This document shows, piece by piece, positions 1-10,523 of a stretch of 54,907 bases of DNA. The stretch spans positions 204,131 to 259,037 of the forward strand of contig KZ111147.1 in the NCBI GenBank assembly GCA_002077045.2, read 5' to 3'. The first letter of the stretch is position 1. Each line of letters opens with the position of its first letter. Source of the DNA: Rachicladosporium sp. CCFEE 5018 (Eukaryota; Ascomycota; Dothideomycetes; Cladosporiales; Cladosporiaceae). A program made the translations under genes and the position numbers. The notes below the pieces were generated by a model. That model worked only from the letters and a program-made list of their open reading frames with translations, did not search any database and was not told the DNA's origin.

Positions 1-79
1 TGGATGTGGAGGAGGAGGGGGTGGTGGAGGCTGTGGAGGGGGAGGAGGCGGAGGCTGCGGTGGTGGGGGTGGGTGCTAG
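1..79 (+). CDS. 3' end of GRDP-like glycine-rich protein gene (version A, partial)
   Basis: Only the last codons of the gene lie in the window. They encode a Gly/Cys tail ending GGGGGC and a TAG stop at 77-79. The stretch is essentially identical to the end of the complete gene at 16478-19026, where position 1 corresponds to about 18948. It is the left edge of the block that recurs in contig B. The rest of this version lies upstream of the window, so nothing can be said about its integrity. Confidence 0.8.
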   Translation, partial: GCGGGGGGGGCGGGGGGGCGGGGGC

Positions 80-314
80 GGTACTGCGACTGAGAAGCGG
101 CTTGATTGCGAGCTGATTTATGTATAATGCGATATTGTTGATGATGAGAACAAATAAGCGAGCTTTTTGATATCATACAAATCTCATGAGATTGCTTTTC
201 GTAATGTGGGACATCAGGGCTACATGCACCGTGTCACCTTCCTTCTCGATCTCGTTGCGCTGACCTGCCGGGTATCTAATTCAACGTCATGGCGCTTTGA
301 TCGCGTCATCGCCT

Positions 315-1934
315 CTACTCCCTGTAGTTCGTAGCCGGCCCAGTAGGGCTATACTTGTACCCCGGGAACTGATCAAACAAGCCCAAGTCATACTGACCCA
401 ATTGTGGGCAGCCGAGGCCTCCCATATATGAACCGACGTACTTGTTGATGAAGCTACTAACAGTGCCCAAGTCCAGAATTGCGTTATGAAGGAAGTCCGG
501 GATTCCCTGCTGCATGAGCTGGAACGCGAAGCATGCAAAGTTGTTCCCCTGGAACAGGGTATCGGCGTGCTGTGGAGCGTGTTAGCGACGTACACTGGTG
601 AGGGGATACTGGAAAAGGGGAACGTACGTAAAGACCTCCACTCAAATCCGCGACATTAACACCCGTGAACGAGTCCGGTGTTCCTGTATTGCCGCCTATC
701 TTCAGTGTGTTCGGGTACGCGGCGTAGCCGATCGCAAGATCCTCGACGACGGCAGGAACATTGTACGGATTGTAGGATGGACGGCGATACTTTGGTGTGT
801 GTCAGCGCGATGTAGGGTTGGAAGCAAGGAATGTAGAGAACACGGACCCAGTATTCTGGCACACGCTCCTGGCCGCGGTTCCAGACGAACGAGCCGGGGT
901 TGCCGCTGACGCCGAAGAAGGTCTTGAAGTTGTAGCCGTCGAGGTAGCCGGAGGGGACGGCGGCAGAGTGGTTGGACATCTGTCGGGCAGGGAGGGTTAG
1001 GGCTCATGAGCTCGAGCGAGGTAACGACGTGGAGGGGACTCACGAGGTTGATGACGAAGTTGTACGCTGCAGGTACGACGACGACTGTGGAGAAGAGGCC
1101 GGTGAAGTAGTATGGGTTGTTGGCGATACTCTCGTCTTGCACGGCTTCGAAGCGGGAGCGGAACTTGTCGAGCGTGTAGCGGTCTTCTGGTCCGCCAAGC
1201 GCGTAGACGGCTTCGAACTTGGTGATGTTGAGGGAGTGGGCGTCGCCGTGGTTGGTGTAGGCGTCATTACGGCCTGGTGCTCGTCAGCATACCTCTAGCT
1301 GGGGGTTCTGGCTTGACGAGTGCCATACCGATCGAAGCGTCACCCTCATAGCTGTTATGTGAGTAACTTATCCCTTGACCTGTGCCGAGGAGGCCGCCGC
1401 TGATGGGGTCCGCCGGCAGTGGACCACCGATGGACCACACGCCTTCGGCAAGGTTGCCATCGGTAGCAATAGCGTACGCAGCCAGGAAAGCGGTAGCATC
1501 AGGCGCAAGGTTATACAGCGTGCCGAGGCCCGCGACTGTTTGTTCAATGGATGCGATGCCGTTGCGAGGTAGATACCCATGATTGGCAGCGGCGTTCAGG
1601 CCTGGGCATGGTCTACGAGACTGCGTTAGTCGATGGCTTCGTGACCAGCACGATAGACTCACCCTCTTATATCTCCTGCGCCGGGTGATGCGTAGGCATA
1701 TTGTCCAGTCAGGGTGATGTGCTGGTCCGCCTCGCTGAACGTCGGACAAGGAACAGGACCACAGTTTGTTTCGGCTTTGCTGACGCCGAGGGGATCTTGG
1801 GTGGCGCGCGAGATGTGGTCCGCTCGACGGGCAATGAGATCCCGTGCGTTTCGCAGGGCAACAGGGTCGTTCATGAGGTGCGGCATGGCGATGGCAGTGC
1901 CAGCCATGAAGGCGAGGGTGTGTAACATGACCAT
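315..1934 (-). CDS. Secreted heme-thiolate peroxygenase/chloroperoxidase-like protein (version A)
   Basis: Six exons on the minus strand (315-569, 628-789, 848-979, 1044-1273, 1329-1612, 1663-1934) join into 444 codons plus stop without frame loss. The N-terminus has a hydrophobic signal peptide (MVMLHTLAFMAGTAIAMP). The heme-ligand motif PCPGLNAAANHGYLPRNG places the proximal Cys at about residue 93. A SYEGDAS motif (about 179-184) is the Mg2+-binding EGD of peroxygenases. RFEAVQDE (about 226-233) gives the R and E at the 7-residue spacing expected for the distal acid-base pair. The family (Peroxidase_2, unspecific peroxygenases) uses H2O2 to oxygenate or halogenate organic substrates outside the cell. 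The length suits the long UPO class. The substrate cannot be inferred. The donor of the fourth coding intron (GTCCGT) is unusual, so that junction is less certain. Confidence 0.85.
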
Positions 1935-3768
1935 GTTTGTGATGATGGAGAGTTGGAGGTGAGGCTGTGCGATCTTGCAGACCTACAGGGTGGTCGGAAT
2001 AGAATCAGCCTTTTGCAGACCTATATACTCCCAAGTCCACTGCCGGAGTCTTTACGACGTCGCTTCGCGCTTGTACCCAGCTGGAGGACGTTGCACACAT
2101 TACGTGACGAATCCAGACATGATCGCCGGTTTGCAAACTTTGTGCCCACGAAAGAGTCAAGTGTCCAGCATCTCCGTTGGCTAAGCAATGCGAAAGTTCC
2201 GTCGTGGAATCGCTCTAACGTCGAACTGCATTATTCCCGTGAGCTGTACAAAGGTACTCGCCATCCATTGCGCGAAGCACGTCTTACGTCTTCGATCAAA
2301 ACGTCGATGGGGATGCTAGGGCACTGCTCCCAGGCATGCCCGTTGTGCGTCTGTTGTCTTCCCCGCGTCACCTGAGACACGTCGTCCACTCACAATCCAG
2401 CTTTTGTTGCTGATTTTGCCTAGGTAAGTCTAAATTCAGAGTTGCCAAGGTTTCTGGGGAAAGCGCCTCCACGGAGCTTAACGTCGATGGCGTGTCGATC
2501 ATGACGGGGTCGAGGAGGACCCAAATGCCGGGAATAAGCAAAGGCGCAATGTCACACGCGTACAGACGCAGCTGACAAGAAAGCCCTGTCTGTGCACATC
2601 ACCTCTGCGACGGTGAACACTACAAAGCTTCTCTTGTGACCGGCATTTGCTCTTCTACGGTGTGGAACGCGCGCAAGAAGTTGCTGCCTCGACGTCGGGA
2701 TGGTCGGATTGTAGAGTGGGTCGGATCGGTCGGCTGTGAGTACCATGCAGGCTGATGGACGCCAACATAGTCCGAGGCTGAGGCTGGCTTGACTGCACAC
2801 AGCCAGAAGTGTGACCGCACCTAGCAATGGCGCAACGTCGGCATACTTGGTACGCACTTCGCGGCAGGAAATAATGTGATTCCCCAGCAGAAAAATCATA
2901 CGCCTGCTGTTCGCCAGACGCATCGATCGCCACTCTCAGCGACGAGGCATTGCTCCACGCTCGAAAGACGCAGCACTGCGCAAGCCCACTGCCTCCGAGT
3001 CACAGTGGCAACATGCTGCAAGCAATAAGATCTTTAAAGTCCGAGAAGCGTGAGGCTAGCTCAGTCGTGTAGCTGCGGATCTTGTCCGAGCTTTGTCAAC
3101 GGCATGTGAATTCGTGACGTTTATGTATCGAGTGTGATTCGTCGTCTCAGCTTGAGGTACTTGTCACTAGCGAGACGCGCTGTCGATCCCATAAAACCGC
3201 AGCGGGTGCCGTGTGCTCGAAGCGTCTCGCGGTATTCCCGCATGAAAGACGCGCCAGACAAGCGTAACCCAGTGCTGACTTGCTTCGGACTGAGATCTTG
3301 GTTGGCCACGGAGATCAGCTGAATTATCCGTTGCTGGTGTTCGTGCCAATATCTGTGGCACCAAGATGAGGTGCTTGACAGTGAGATCTCTTCTGCCAAC
3401 AGCATTGTTGGCTGCCACAGCCAAGCTCATATATGATCAATCGTTAGAAGCGGCTTTTGCAACCACCAGACATTGCAGACTGCTGACACCACCGTCCAGC
3501 CTGGAAAGTCGTGGTCAGCGATGATTACATCCGAGCTCAGCCTTCCGCTATGTGCGCTAGTGATCTTTGCACAAAGTCGTTGTCCGCTCAAGGCGTTTTG
3601 TGTACGCCTAAGCTTCTTGTCGAATCCGGAAAGTTATGTGTCGTCGAAAGCCATGGCCTCAGCAGATGTCCATTCGGAATCTCAACTGACCTGCTCCATA
3701 CAGCGGGACCACGTGCTGCTGACACACCACTCTTCGAGTCTATGCAAGATGACGAGCATCGTGCGTGC
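1935..3768. other. Gene-free stretch between peroxygenase and Erf4 genes (version A)
   Basis: About 1.8 kb with no supported gene. It contains the peroxygenase promoter and the Erf4 3' flank. Open frames here are short, lack domain features, and are shortened or shifted in the matching region of version B (20884-22718), which argues against coding function. Confidence 0.6.
2022..2027 (-). promoter_or_regulatory. Possible TATA box of the peroxygenase gene
   Basis: A TATATA hexamer lies about 90 bases upstream of the peroxygenase ATG and is kept in version B (CTATATAC near 20970). Position and conservation fit a core promoter. There is no direct evidence of the transcription start. Confidence 0.4.
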
Positions 3769-4551
3769 TCAATGCTCAGGTTCATCTTCGACACCTTCTC
3801 CAGCAACATCAATACCTGGATCTGGGACCACGAAGTCCAAGCTAACAAACCCTGTTTTCCTCAGCTGCACCAGACGCACATCACCACCCTCTCTCCGTTT
3901 CCCTTCGTTCCACTCCTCGACAAAAGCCTCGATGCCCTTTACCCCTCTCTTCACCCCAGTGAACCCCGCGTCATCCCACAGAAACCCCGTGACAACCCCC
4001 AGCGCAGCGTCAACCCAGGCTCTAGTGGTAAATGGACTGAAGACAGCTTCCAGTCGCTTGTTCAAAGCCACAATAAGTAGTCGGAAGTCGGTATCGCTCA
4101 CCCATGGGTCCAATATCTCCGGGTAGAGGTTCGCGTACTGCGGGTACAAATCGCCACTAGCAAGCCAATCGCGCTTTACCCGAATGACTCGCGTCCTTCT
4201 CGACTCGTCGCTGTCAGGTGCGCAGTGAGGGTTGAAGTGTGGGTAGCAAGGATGTTGCAGTCCCCACTCGAAGTCTTCGCTACCTTCGCCTCCGCTAACA
4301 CCGCTGCCTGTCTCGTGACTCTGACGCGCTTCGTCCTCACTTGGACGTGCGGAAGGAACGATGTTCGAGTTTGATCGGCGGGAGCGGAAGGACTTGTGAG
4401 AGGGCTGGCGGTTTAGGGGGAGGGAGGCGCGGGATGGGCGATTGTGCGCTTCGTCTTCGGGGATGGGAGGCGGCTCAGGGAAGTCCTTTGGGCGGGAGGT
4501 GGTGGAGGAAGTGATATCGGATACGCCAGCGAGCTTGTTGAGCGTCTCCAT
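3769..4551 (-). CDS. ERF4: Erf4/Golgin-A7 domain protein, palmitoyltransferase partner (version A)
   Basis: Single-exon frame of 260 residues starting METLNKLAG. The first ~115 residues are Ser/Pro/Arg-rich and look disordered. Residues ~120-255 match the Erf4 domain: RDWLASGDLYPQYANLYPEI, DPWVSDTDFRLLI, FSPFTTRAWVDAALGVVTGF, and the closing TGFVSLDFVVPDPGID. Erf4 stabilises the DHHC enzyme Erf2 at the ER/Golgi for palmitoylation of Ras-type GTPases. No Erf2 gene lies in the window. Version B (22719-23501) is nearly identical across the domain, with changes confined to the N-terminal linker (for example NRPS/NSPS). The sequence upstream of the ATG differs strongly between versions, so the ATG used here is the first one conserved in both. 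Confidence 0.85.
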   Translation of the reverse strand: METLNKLAGVSDITSSTTSRPKDFPEPPPIPEDEAHNRPSRASLPLNRQPSHKSFRSRRSNSNIVPSARPSEDEARQSHETGSGVSGGEGSEDFEWGLQHPCYPHFNPHCAPDSDESRRTRVIRVKRDWLASGDLYPQYANLYPEILDPWVSDTDFRLLIVALNKRLEAVFSPFTTRAWVDAALGVVTGFLWDDAGFTGVKRGVKGIEAFVEEWNEGKRREGGDVRLVQLRKTGFVSLDFVVPDPGIDVAGEGVEDEPEH

Positions 4552-5387
4552 CGTATGGGGGAGGTCGCGATTATTGCAGCCGGAGATGCTGAATGCAACT
4601 CCACCACGTCGTTATCGCGCACAGGTTCACTGGCGATGTCTGTGTTGAACTTAGCAGGAGATGCCGTTTTCTGAGCGGGTTGAGAGGATTTTGTAGCAAT
4701 GGTGGTGATAGTATCGCATCGCGTGTCGGGACGAGGTGAAGTCTAGCCGAAGCAACGCCAAAAGCGGAGTGAGACATCGCGACTTCATGAAACACCATTC
4801 ACCACCTCAACCCTATCTTTGACCACCGATTCTAGCTGGAGAGTCGATATGGAGCTTTGGGACATCCTCTGCGTGCTGGCAGCCACAGGCCTCCACGCCG
4901 CCAGGTGCGAGACATCATCACGATCGCGGTTGGCTGCACATTGCCGACCGTGGTCTCAGACCGAACCCGTGCCCTCCATCTTGAGTCGCATGCTGATCGG
5001 TCTGATCGAGCTTGATCACGAAACTAAGATTCATGCTCGGCAGTGTAACGCCGAACCCTGAGATCGCGATCATTGCTACTCACCAGCGTAGGGGCGTGAG
5101 ACCAAATCTGGTGCGGACAGAGCAAAAATGGCCAGGCAGTCTAAGTCACCAGAAGCGAGATCGTCACTCGTCAGGCACTCGTGCAATCCACGTCAACTGG
5201 TGTTATACCAAGACCTGGCATGTATCGAGCTAAGTTGGGCATCTCCTCATTTCCCTCACGAACGTGTCTCAGCGCGTTGACAGTGACGCCATAAGTATGC
5301 AGAATATTCGCTCTCTGCTCCTTTCTGTCAAACATCGAGTCGCGACGAAGCGTCTCTTCCTGTCTCTACAGTCAATTGCTAGCCAGC
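4552..5387. promoter_or_regulatory. Divergent intergenic region, Erf4 / Cys-rich protein (version A)
   Basis: Holds the divergent promoters of Erf4 (minus) and the secreted Cys-rich gene (plus). No gene is supported. Version B resembles it only patchily up to about 5075, then loses everything from about 5076 to 6185, including this gene's proximal promoter. Confidence 0.5.
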
Positions 5388-7772
5388 ATGCGTTCGGACA
5401 TTGTTCCTCTAGCAGCGGCCTTGTGCCTCTTTCCTTTTCTTTTACGAGCTCAGACGCAGACTGCGTCCGAAGATGGCATCATGCAAATCACAGCCATCGA
5501 TCCTGTCCCGACGTGCACAATCAGCGACATAAGCTGTCCAGCCTGCAACAGCCAGAATATCACGAATGGCGACAACTCGAACCACCAAGTCTTCTGCGGG
5601 ACTTACCTCACAGCTAGCCACGTCACACTACAGCCCGGAGATCTGACACCACTGGAGTGCATCACTGCATGCGACTCTACGCTAGAATGTACAGGCGCGC
5701 ACATCACTGACGGGGATGCCTGCTCGCTAGCAGTGGGCAAGATCTTCGGTAAGATCAAGCTCCACGGCTACACTGCATTTGTCGCGATGGCAGATGCTCC
5801 ACCTGCTGCAGTGACCTCGTCAGTAGCTGGACTATCACCTCCCGGGGTCGTAGTGACTGTTGCTGCAAGTGCGGGCACAGTCGTCTCAGCTGGACCTCCC
5901 ACGCTATCAGCTCCGTATGCCAACAACAGCTACTCGGCCTCGTTCACTACGCACTCGAGTTCCGGACCCGGAGCTACTGGTATCGTAAGCCCAAATCCGC
6001 CAGATAATAACTCCTCCAACTTGCCACCATCGTATCCAAGTACTGGACCCATGGCTACTGGCGTTGTAAGCCCATATCCACCGCAATATAACTCCTCGAA
6101 CTTATCACCATGGTATACAAACGGCCCATTGAACTCCACGAGCGCGACCCGACCTACGGCCTGGAATCCGAACAATCCGCACCCAACGCCATGGAGCTCC
6201 AACACCACGCTTCCAGTGCCCTCATACCCTAATATCACCCACCCGACTCCGTACAACCTCAACTCCACCAACACGACCTGCTCTCTCAGCACCTTCAGCT
6301 GCCCCGCCTGCGACGGCAAAATCGTCACAGACCTGCACAATACCCAATACAGCGTCCTCTGCAATAAGCGCCTCCTGTCGACCTCTCGCTACGCGCTCGC
6401 CGAGCCTCTCTCGGTAGCCTACTGCCTTTCGCAATGCGATGAACGAAACGCCACATGTGTAGGCGCTTCCTGGTCAAGCGATGATGGCTGCGTGCTAGCG
6501 ACTGGCAAGATCAACGGCACAGTCTCGGATCCAGACTCCACAGCTTTCACTCGGTTCGGACTACTACCCTCATACTCTACAGGCACCGGCAGTTTCACCC
6601 CTGTCACCACCCAGCCCACCTGGCTAGATATGTCCGCCTACTCAACCGGCGCCTTCACCTCCGCCCCCCTTCCCTTCACCCCCTCACCCCTTCCCTACAC
6701 TACCGGCCCAATAAAAATAACCCACACCTCCACGCTTCCCTCCCCTCCCCTCGAAACCTGCAACCCCGCCGCCATAACCTGCCCCGCCTGCGACGGTCTG
6801 CGAATCCTAGACACACAGAACACGACGTACAGACTCCAGTGCAGTTTCCGTCCCATCTGCGATGAGTTGGTGGGCGCGTATGGCACGGCGAGTATGAATG
6901 TTTGTATGAATCGGTGTGATGATGAGGAGGAGTGTGTGGCGGCTGTGTATGAGCGTGGGCATTGCGATCTGTGTCAAGGGGGAATGGATGGGGAGGTGGA
7001 CGAGGATGTTGGGTCTTTGGTGTTGGTGCCGGAGGCGCAGGATGGGGATGCGGGAGAGGAAACTGCGACTATGACGAGTGTGAGTATTACCACGACGGCG
7101 ACAACAGCAGTTCTATCGACGCCGACAAGCGAGTGCAATGTCGCGGCCATGACTTGTCCGGAGTGTGAAGGGAACTGGCATACAGTCGCCAATGGCTCGA
7201 CATACGCTCTGGACTGCGACGTCTCCTGCGAACCTGATGAATATCTCCTCCCGCGACATCCTGGTGAGACACTCACGCTCGACTATTGCCTGACATCCTG
7301 CGACAAGACGGCTGGTTGTGTGGCGATTAGCTACGACCCATACACCTGCGGGCAGTGCAGCTCGTGGTCATTCGACGCACCGGGGTCGTCGGAGAGCAGT
7401 CAGCTGGTCTATATACTTCGCGCTGCTGGTGGATCGGTATACAGCAGTGCAGCAACACCGGAGACACCAGCACCAACTGGTTCGACGTCTTTCATAGCAC
7501 CAGCACCCTTCCCAATGCCTTGGACCGTCCTGTCCTCGGCCTCCGCGTTGGCCACCACAACTTACAGCGTACTGCCGGCGGCTTGGCCATCACCTTTAGA
7601 TGTGATCTATCCCGAGTCTACCGCCACAGTGTCAAACGCAGCGAGTGCCACATCCGCCGTGAGTGTGGGCTCCATCCCTGGCTTGCGACCAGTAGAAGGT
7701 TATCGTCCCGGAGCCGGACGATTTGGAGGACCACCTGGCGGTGCCCATGGGTATGGTGGGCCCAAAGCTTGA
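5388..7772 (+). CDS. Secreted protein with four CPxC Cys-rich modules and Pro/Ser/Thr linkers (version A)
   Basis: Intronless frame of 794 residues. The start is taken at the ATG at 5388, which opens directly into a signal peptide (charged MRSD, then a hydrophobic run ending near RAQTQ). Four modules of about 90 residues begin near 43, 297, 458 and 582. Each has the plan C-x5-7-CPxC-(D/E)G, a Y-x-L/V-x-C, a CxxxCD, a CV/CTGA and one or two late Cys. Modules 1, 2 and 4 read CPACNS, CPACDG and CPECEG. Linkers are rich in Pro, Ser, Thr and N-glycosylation sequons. One linker holds two tandem copies of an ATGxVSPxPPxxNSSNLxPxY unit. The C-terminus is Gly/Pro-rich (GYRPGAGRFGGPPGG). The module spacing recalls PAN/Apple-type carbohydrate- or protein-binding domains, but I cannot assign it. 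A cell-wall or secreted adhesive role is a guess. Confidence 0.75.
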   Translation: MRSDIVPLAAALCLFPFLLRAQTQTASEDGIMQITAIDPVPTCTISDISCPACNSQNITNGDNSNHQVFCGTYLTASHVTLQPGDLTPLECITACDSTLECTGAHITDGDACSLAVGKIFGKIKLHGYTAFVAMADAPPAAVTSSVAGLSPPGVVVTVAASAGTVVSAGPPTLSAPYANNSYSASFTTHSSSGPGATGIVSPNPPDNNSSNLPPSYPSTGPMATGVVSPYPPQYNSSNLSPWYTNGPLNSTSATRPTAWNPNNPHPTPWSSNTTLPVPSYPNITHPTPYNLNSTNTTCSLSTFSCPACDGKIVTDLHNTQYSVLCNKRLLSTSRYALAEPLSVAYCLSQCDERNATCVGASWSSDDGCVLATGKINGTVSDPDSTAFTRFGLLPSYSTGTGSFTPVTTQPTWLDMSAYSTGAFTSAPLPFTPSPLPYTTGPIKITHTSTLPSPPLETCNPAAITCPACDGLRILDTQNTTYRLQCSFRPICDELVGAYGTASMNVCMNRCDDEEECVAAVYERGHCDLCQGGMDGEVDEDVGSLVLVPEAQDGDAGEETATMTSVSITTTATTAVLSTPTSECNVAAMTCPECEGNWHTVANGSTYALDCDVSCEPDEYLLPRHPGETLTLDYCLTSCDKTAGCVAISYDPYTCGQCSSWSFDAPGSSESSQLVYILRAAGGSVYSSAATPETPAPTGSTSFIAPAPFPMPWTVLSSASALATTTYSVLPAAWPSPLDVIYPESTATVSNAASATSAVSVGSIPGLRPVEGYRPGAGRFGGPPGGAHGYGGPKA

Positions 7773-7921
7773 CATGGCGAAGGGGCAGCTTGTGCGAACT
7801 CGCTTAGTGGATACCCGTAGTAGATGCGGACTAGCATTATGTAATGTGTGATGACAGTTCGCAACTCACGGCACGTGAGCCTCAATGGAGTGCGAAATGC
7901 TCTTCGCTTTCTACACCGTTC

Positions 7922-8791
7922 TCACCCTGGTGCCAGCTGCTGTCTGGCCGGCTTCAGTACGACACTGAAGTTGTTCCTCGTTGCTCCTGATCGAATCTCC
8001 TTCTTTCCGTACGTTGCATTTCCAGAAGACGGCGAGTCCGCGTCAAGATGGTATAGATAGTACACCAGCTTAGCTGTTTGCTTGCGCTTGACCTCCGTAT
8101 ATCCCAGGCGGGTCATAATCTCGCTGAGTGTCTCATCGTTGAAGTAACGGGAGTTGGTCACACAGGCAGCGGGCAGAACGAGAAACAGCGCTGGCAGAAC
8201 GTCCCCGTCTCTGTCATGATGTACCAGAAATTTTCGAGTCCGTCGGAGCATCTCGCCTCGTTGCACGTTGTCGGGCACATAGTTGAGCACAAGCGAAAGC
8301 GAGATGATGTCGAACTTGTCATCTCCGTTGGCGGGTAGTGGGCGTTCCATGAAGTCCTGCTGCAGAATCCCTTCGGACTGGGAGTTCAAGTCGATGCGCT
8401 CCACATCGAAGAGCTTCGATTTTGAACAGGCATTGTCGACGGACAGTGCGCCAACTTCGAGGAGCTTGATCTTCTCGGTCCGAGTCCTCAAGTCTGGCAG
8501 AACGTCTTCAAGGAACTTGATGAGCACAATCGAGGAGTCGCCGCCCCTTTCCGACGATTGCCCTTGTATGCTGGCTTGCTGATACCGTTCGAGACCTCCA
8601 AGAGAGTCAATCTTGGCTTGGATCTCGCTTGCCTTGGTCTGGTCACCTTGAGCTTTCGCAGCTGTAAGCTGCTTCTGCAGAGCATGGTGAGTTCGGATCA
8701 GTGTACGTGTCGCTTGCGAAGAGAGTGACGCTTTGGACGACTTAGCAGTCGGTGGACGACCAGCGGCCAGAGACTTGGTCCGGCGAGGCAT
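7922..8791 (-). CDS. BMT2: 25S rRNA adenine-N1 methyltransferase (version A)
   Basis: Single exon, 289 residues. A basic N-terminus (MPRRTKSLAAGRPP) and a short helical region precede a Rossmann-like methyltransferase core. The SAM motif I is degenerate, LLEVGALS at ~110-117. DKFDIISLSLVLNYVPD at ~158-174 is the signature that identifies Bmt2. GEMLRRTRKFL follows. In yeast Bmt2 makes m1A2142 in 25S rRNA in the nucleolus. The basic tail fits nucleolar targeting. Its 3' end faces the Cys-rich gene (149 bp between stops), and it is divergent from the amine oxidase. Version B differs at about six residues, none in the motifs listed. Confidence 0.85.
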   Translation of the reverse strand: MPRRTKSLAAGRPPTAKSSKASLSSQATRTLIRTHHALQKQLTAAKAQGDQTKASEIQAKIDSLGGLERYQQASIQGQSSERGGDSSIVLIKFLEDVLPDLRTRTEKIKLLEVGALSVDNACSKSKLFDVERIDLNSQSEGILQQDFMERPLPANGDDKFDIISLSLVLNYVPDNVQRGEMLRRTRKFLVHHDRDGDVLPALFLVLPAACVTNSRYFNDETLSEIMTRLGYTEVKRKQTAKLVYYLYHLDADSPSSGNATYGKKEIRSGATRNNFSVVLKPARQQLAPG

Positions 8792-9256
8792 TCTATGACC
8801 CGATTACTTTCCAGACCACTGTTGAAGTGAGTCCTCTCCAATTCCAGCGGTGTACTGCGCGCATAAGGCCGACTAGAATGCACTCGAACACAGCCAGGTT
8901 TGCCTACGCTAAGCGCCGTACATCCACGAACATCCTCCTCATGGCTCAATCGTAAGGAAAGATGCTGTCTCGAGATAGAAGATAAGGTTTGATGCCTTGG
9001 CAGTACGCTCAATATGGTCAGCGTATCCGAGGCGGGGCGATGGCAGATCATGGAGAGCTCTCGAGTTCTATCTTGTCACGTATCGTTGATAAGAGCAGTC
9101 ACAAGTCCTGCAGTATCGTATCAAGGCCGCGCCGTCGTTGGTGATCGTCTATTGATTACTGCGTAGTTAATGTAGGTACAGCATCAGTCTTTCTCTTTTC
9201 CTCGCAATCGATTTCGCTCTGCTTCAGCATCGACATTGGAAAGCACTACGATCAAT
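8792..9256. promoter_or_regulatory. Divergent promoter BMT2 / amine oxidase with GATA-type sites (version A)
   Basis: The 465 bp between the two ATGs contain several HGATAR matches: AGATAG (8984), AGATAAG (8990), its complement CTATCT (9068) and TGATAAG (9087). These are the binding sites of AreA/NIT2-type nitrogen regulators, plausible for an amine-nitrogen gene. In version B the first site is lost (sequence reads TTAAGATGAAGATAAGG), while AGATAAG and TGATAAG remain. Confidence 0.45.
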
Positions 9257-10523
9257 ATGGTGCTCGAACGACTTCAGCAGGTGGCTTCTCACCTCGCAGG
9301 ACATACCAACCCATCTAACCCCTTTGACCCATTATCCACAGAGGAGATCGCAGCAGCCGTTGCAATAGTCCGCCAGTCGCACCCGGATGTCTTCTTCAAC
9401 ACAGTCACGTTGTGGGAGCCGCGCAAGGAGGAGATGATGCGCTATGTTGCCTCGCCAGAGACTGTCCCGCGACCGCACCGAGTAGCAGACGTGGTAGCCA
9501 TCGGGCGAGGAAGCAAGGTCTTTGACGGCACAGTGGATCTGATCGAGGGCAAGATTGTGACATGGGATCTCACCGAGGGAGTGCAGCCTTTGATCACCAT
9601 GGAAGACCTTCAGATCGTGGAGACTGTAGTACGCAAAGATGCAAAGGTCATTGAGCAGTGCGGCATTGTTGGCATACCACCCCAGGATATGCACAAAGTC
9701 TACTGCGACCCCTGGACAATCGGATACGATGAGCGCTTCGGCAGCGGCGTACGCCTGCAGCAAGCATTAATGTATTACCGGCCACACATCGACGATAGTC
9801 AGTACACGTATCCGCTAGACTTCTGGTAAGTGGCTGGTAGCCTCCATTCCATGCACGATATACTTATCCGCGAATCATAGTCCGATCTACAACTCCGACA
9901 CCCAGGAGATCGTCCACATTGACATCCCCAAGGTCCGCCGTCCTTTGAACACTGCGCCACCAACGAACTACCATGCCGAAGCCATCAAAGCCGCAGGAGG
10001 CTTCAGGACGGACCTGAAACCTATCAATATCAGCCAGCCCGAAGGCGTCTCCTTCACAGTGGCCGGCCGAACGGTCAAATGGCAGAACTGGTCCTGCCAT
10101 GTTGGCTTCAACTACCGCGAAGGCATAGTCCTCTCCAATGTCACCTTCAATGACAAGGGTACGGTCAGGCCGATCTTTTGGCGCATATCGCTTGCTGAGA
10201 TGGTTGTCCCATACGGCAATCCTGAGCGGCCGCACCACCGCAAGCACGCATTCGATCTGGGCGAGTACGGCGGCGGCTACATGACCAATTCGTTATCTCT
10301 CGGCTGCGATTGCAAAGGCGCGATCCACTACCTCGATGCTGCATTCGTATCTCGCAATGGCGACCCGCAGACGATCAAGAACGCCATCTGCATCCACGAA
10401 GAAGATGCTGGGATCTTGTTCAAGCACACCGACTTCCGAGACAACAGCACGACAGTCACTCGCGCGAGAAAGTTGCTCATCAGCCAGATCTTCACGGCAG
10501 CAAACTACGAATACTGCGTCTAA
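9257..10523 (+). pseudogene. Copper amine oxidase with premature stop (version A)
   Basis: Exon 1 is 9257-9825, the intron is 9826-9880, and exon 2 starts at 9881. Splicing gives LDFCPIYNSD, typical of the family. The ATG at 9257 (MVLERLQQ) is the first true ATG. The catalytic base Asp sits in FDLGEYGGGYMTN (~residue 315) and the topaquinone-precursor Tyr in NYEYC (~399, codon 10506-10508). A TAA at 10521-10523 follows immediately, where version B has TAC. The predicted product is 403 of about 694 residues and lacks the copper ligands encoded downstream (HNHQH and THFPAPED). The frame stays open after the stop to the gap at 10992, so this is a recent lesion, a heterozygous null, or a base error. 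The enzyme family converts primary amines to aldehyde, NH3 and H2O2. Confidence 0.8.

Noticed and set aside
3121..3405. 94-residue minus-strand frame in the peroxygenase-Erf4 interval
   Set aside because: The matching region in version B (22136-22348) is cut short by a stop and carries several replacements, so it is not maintained as protein.
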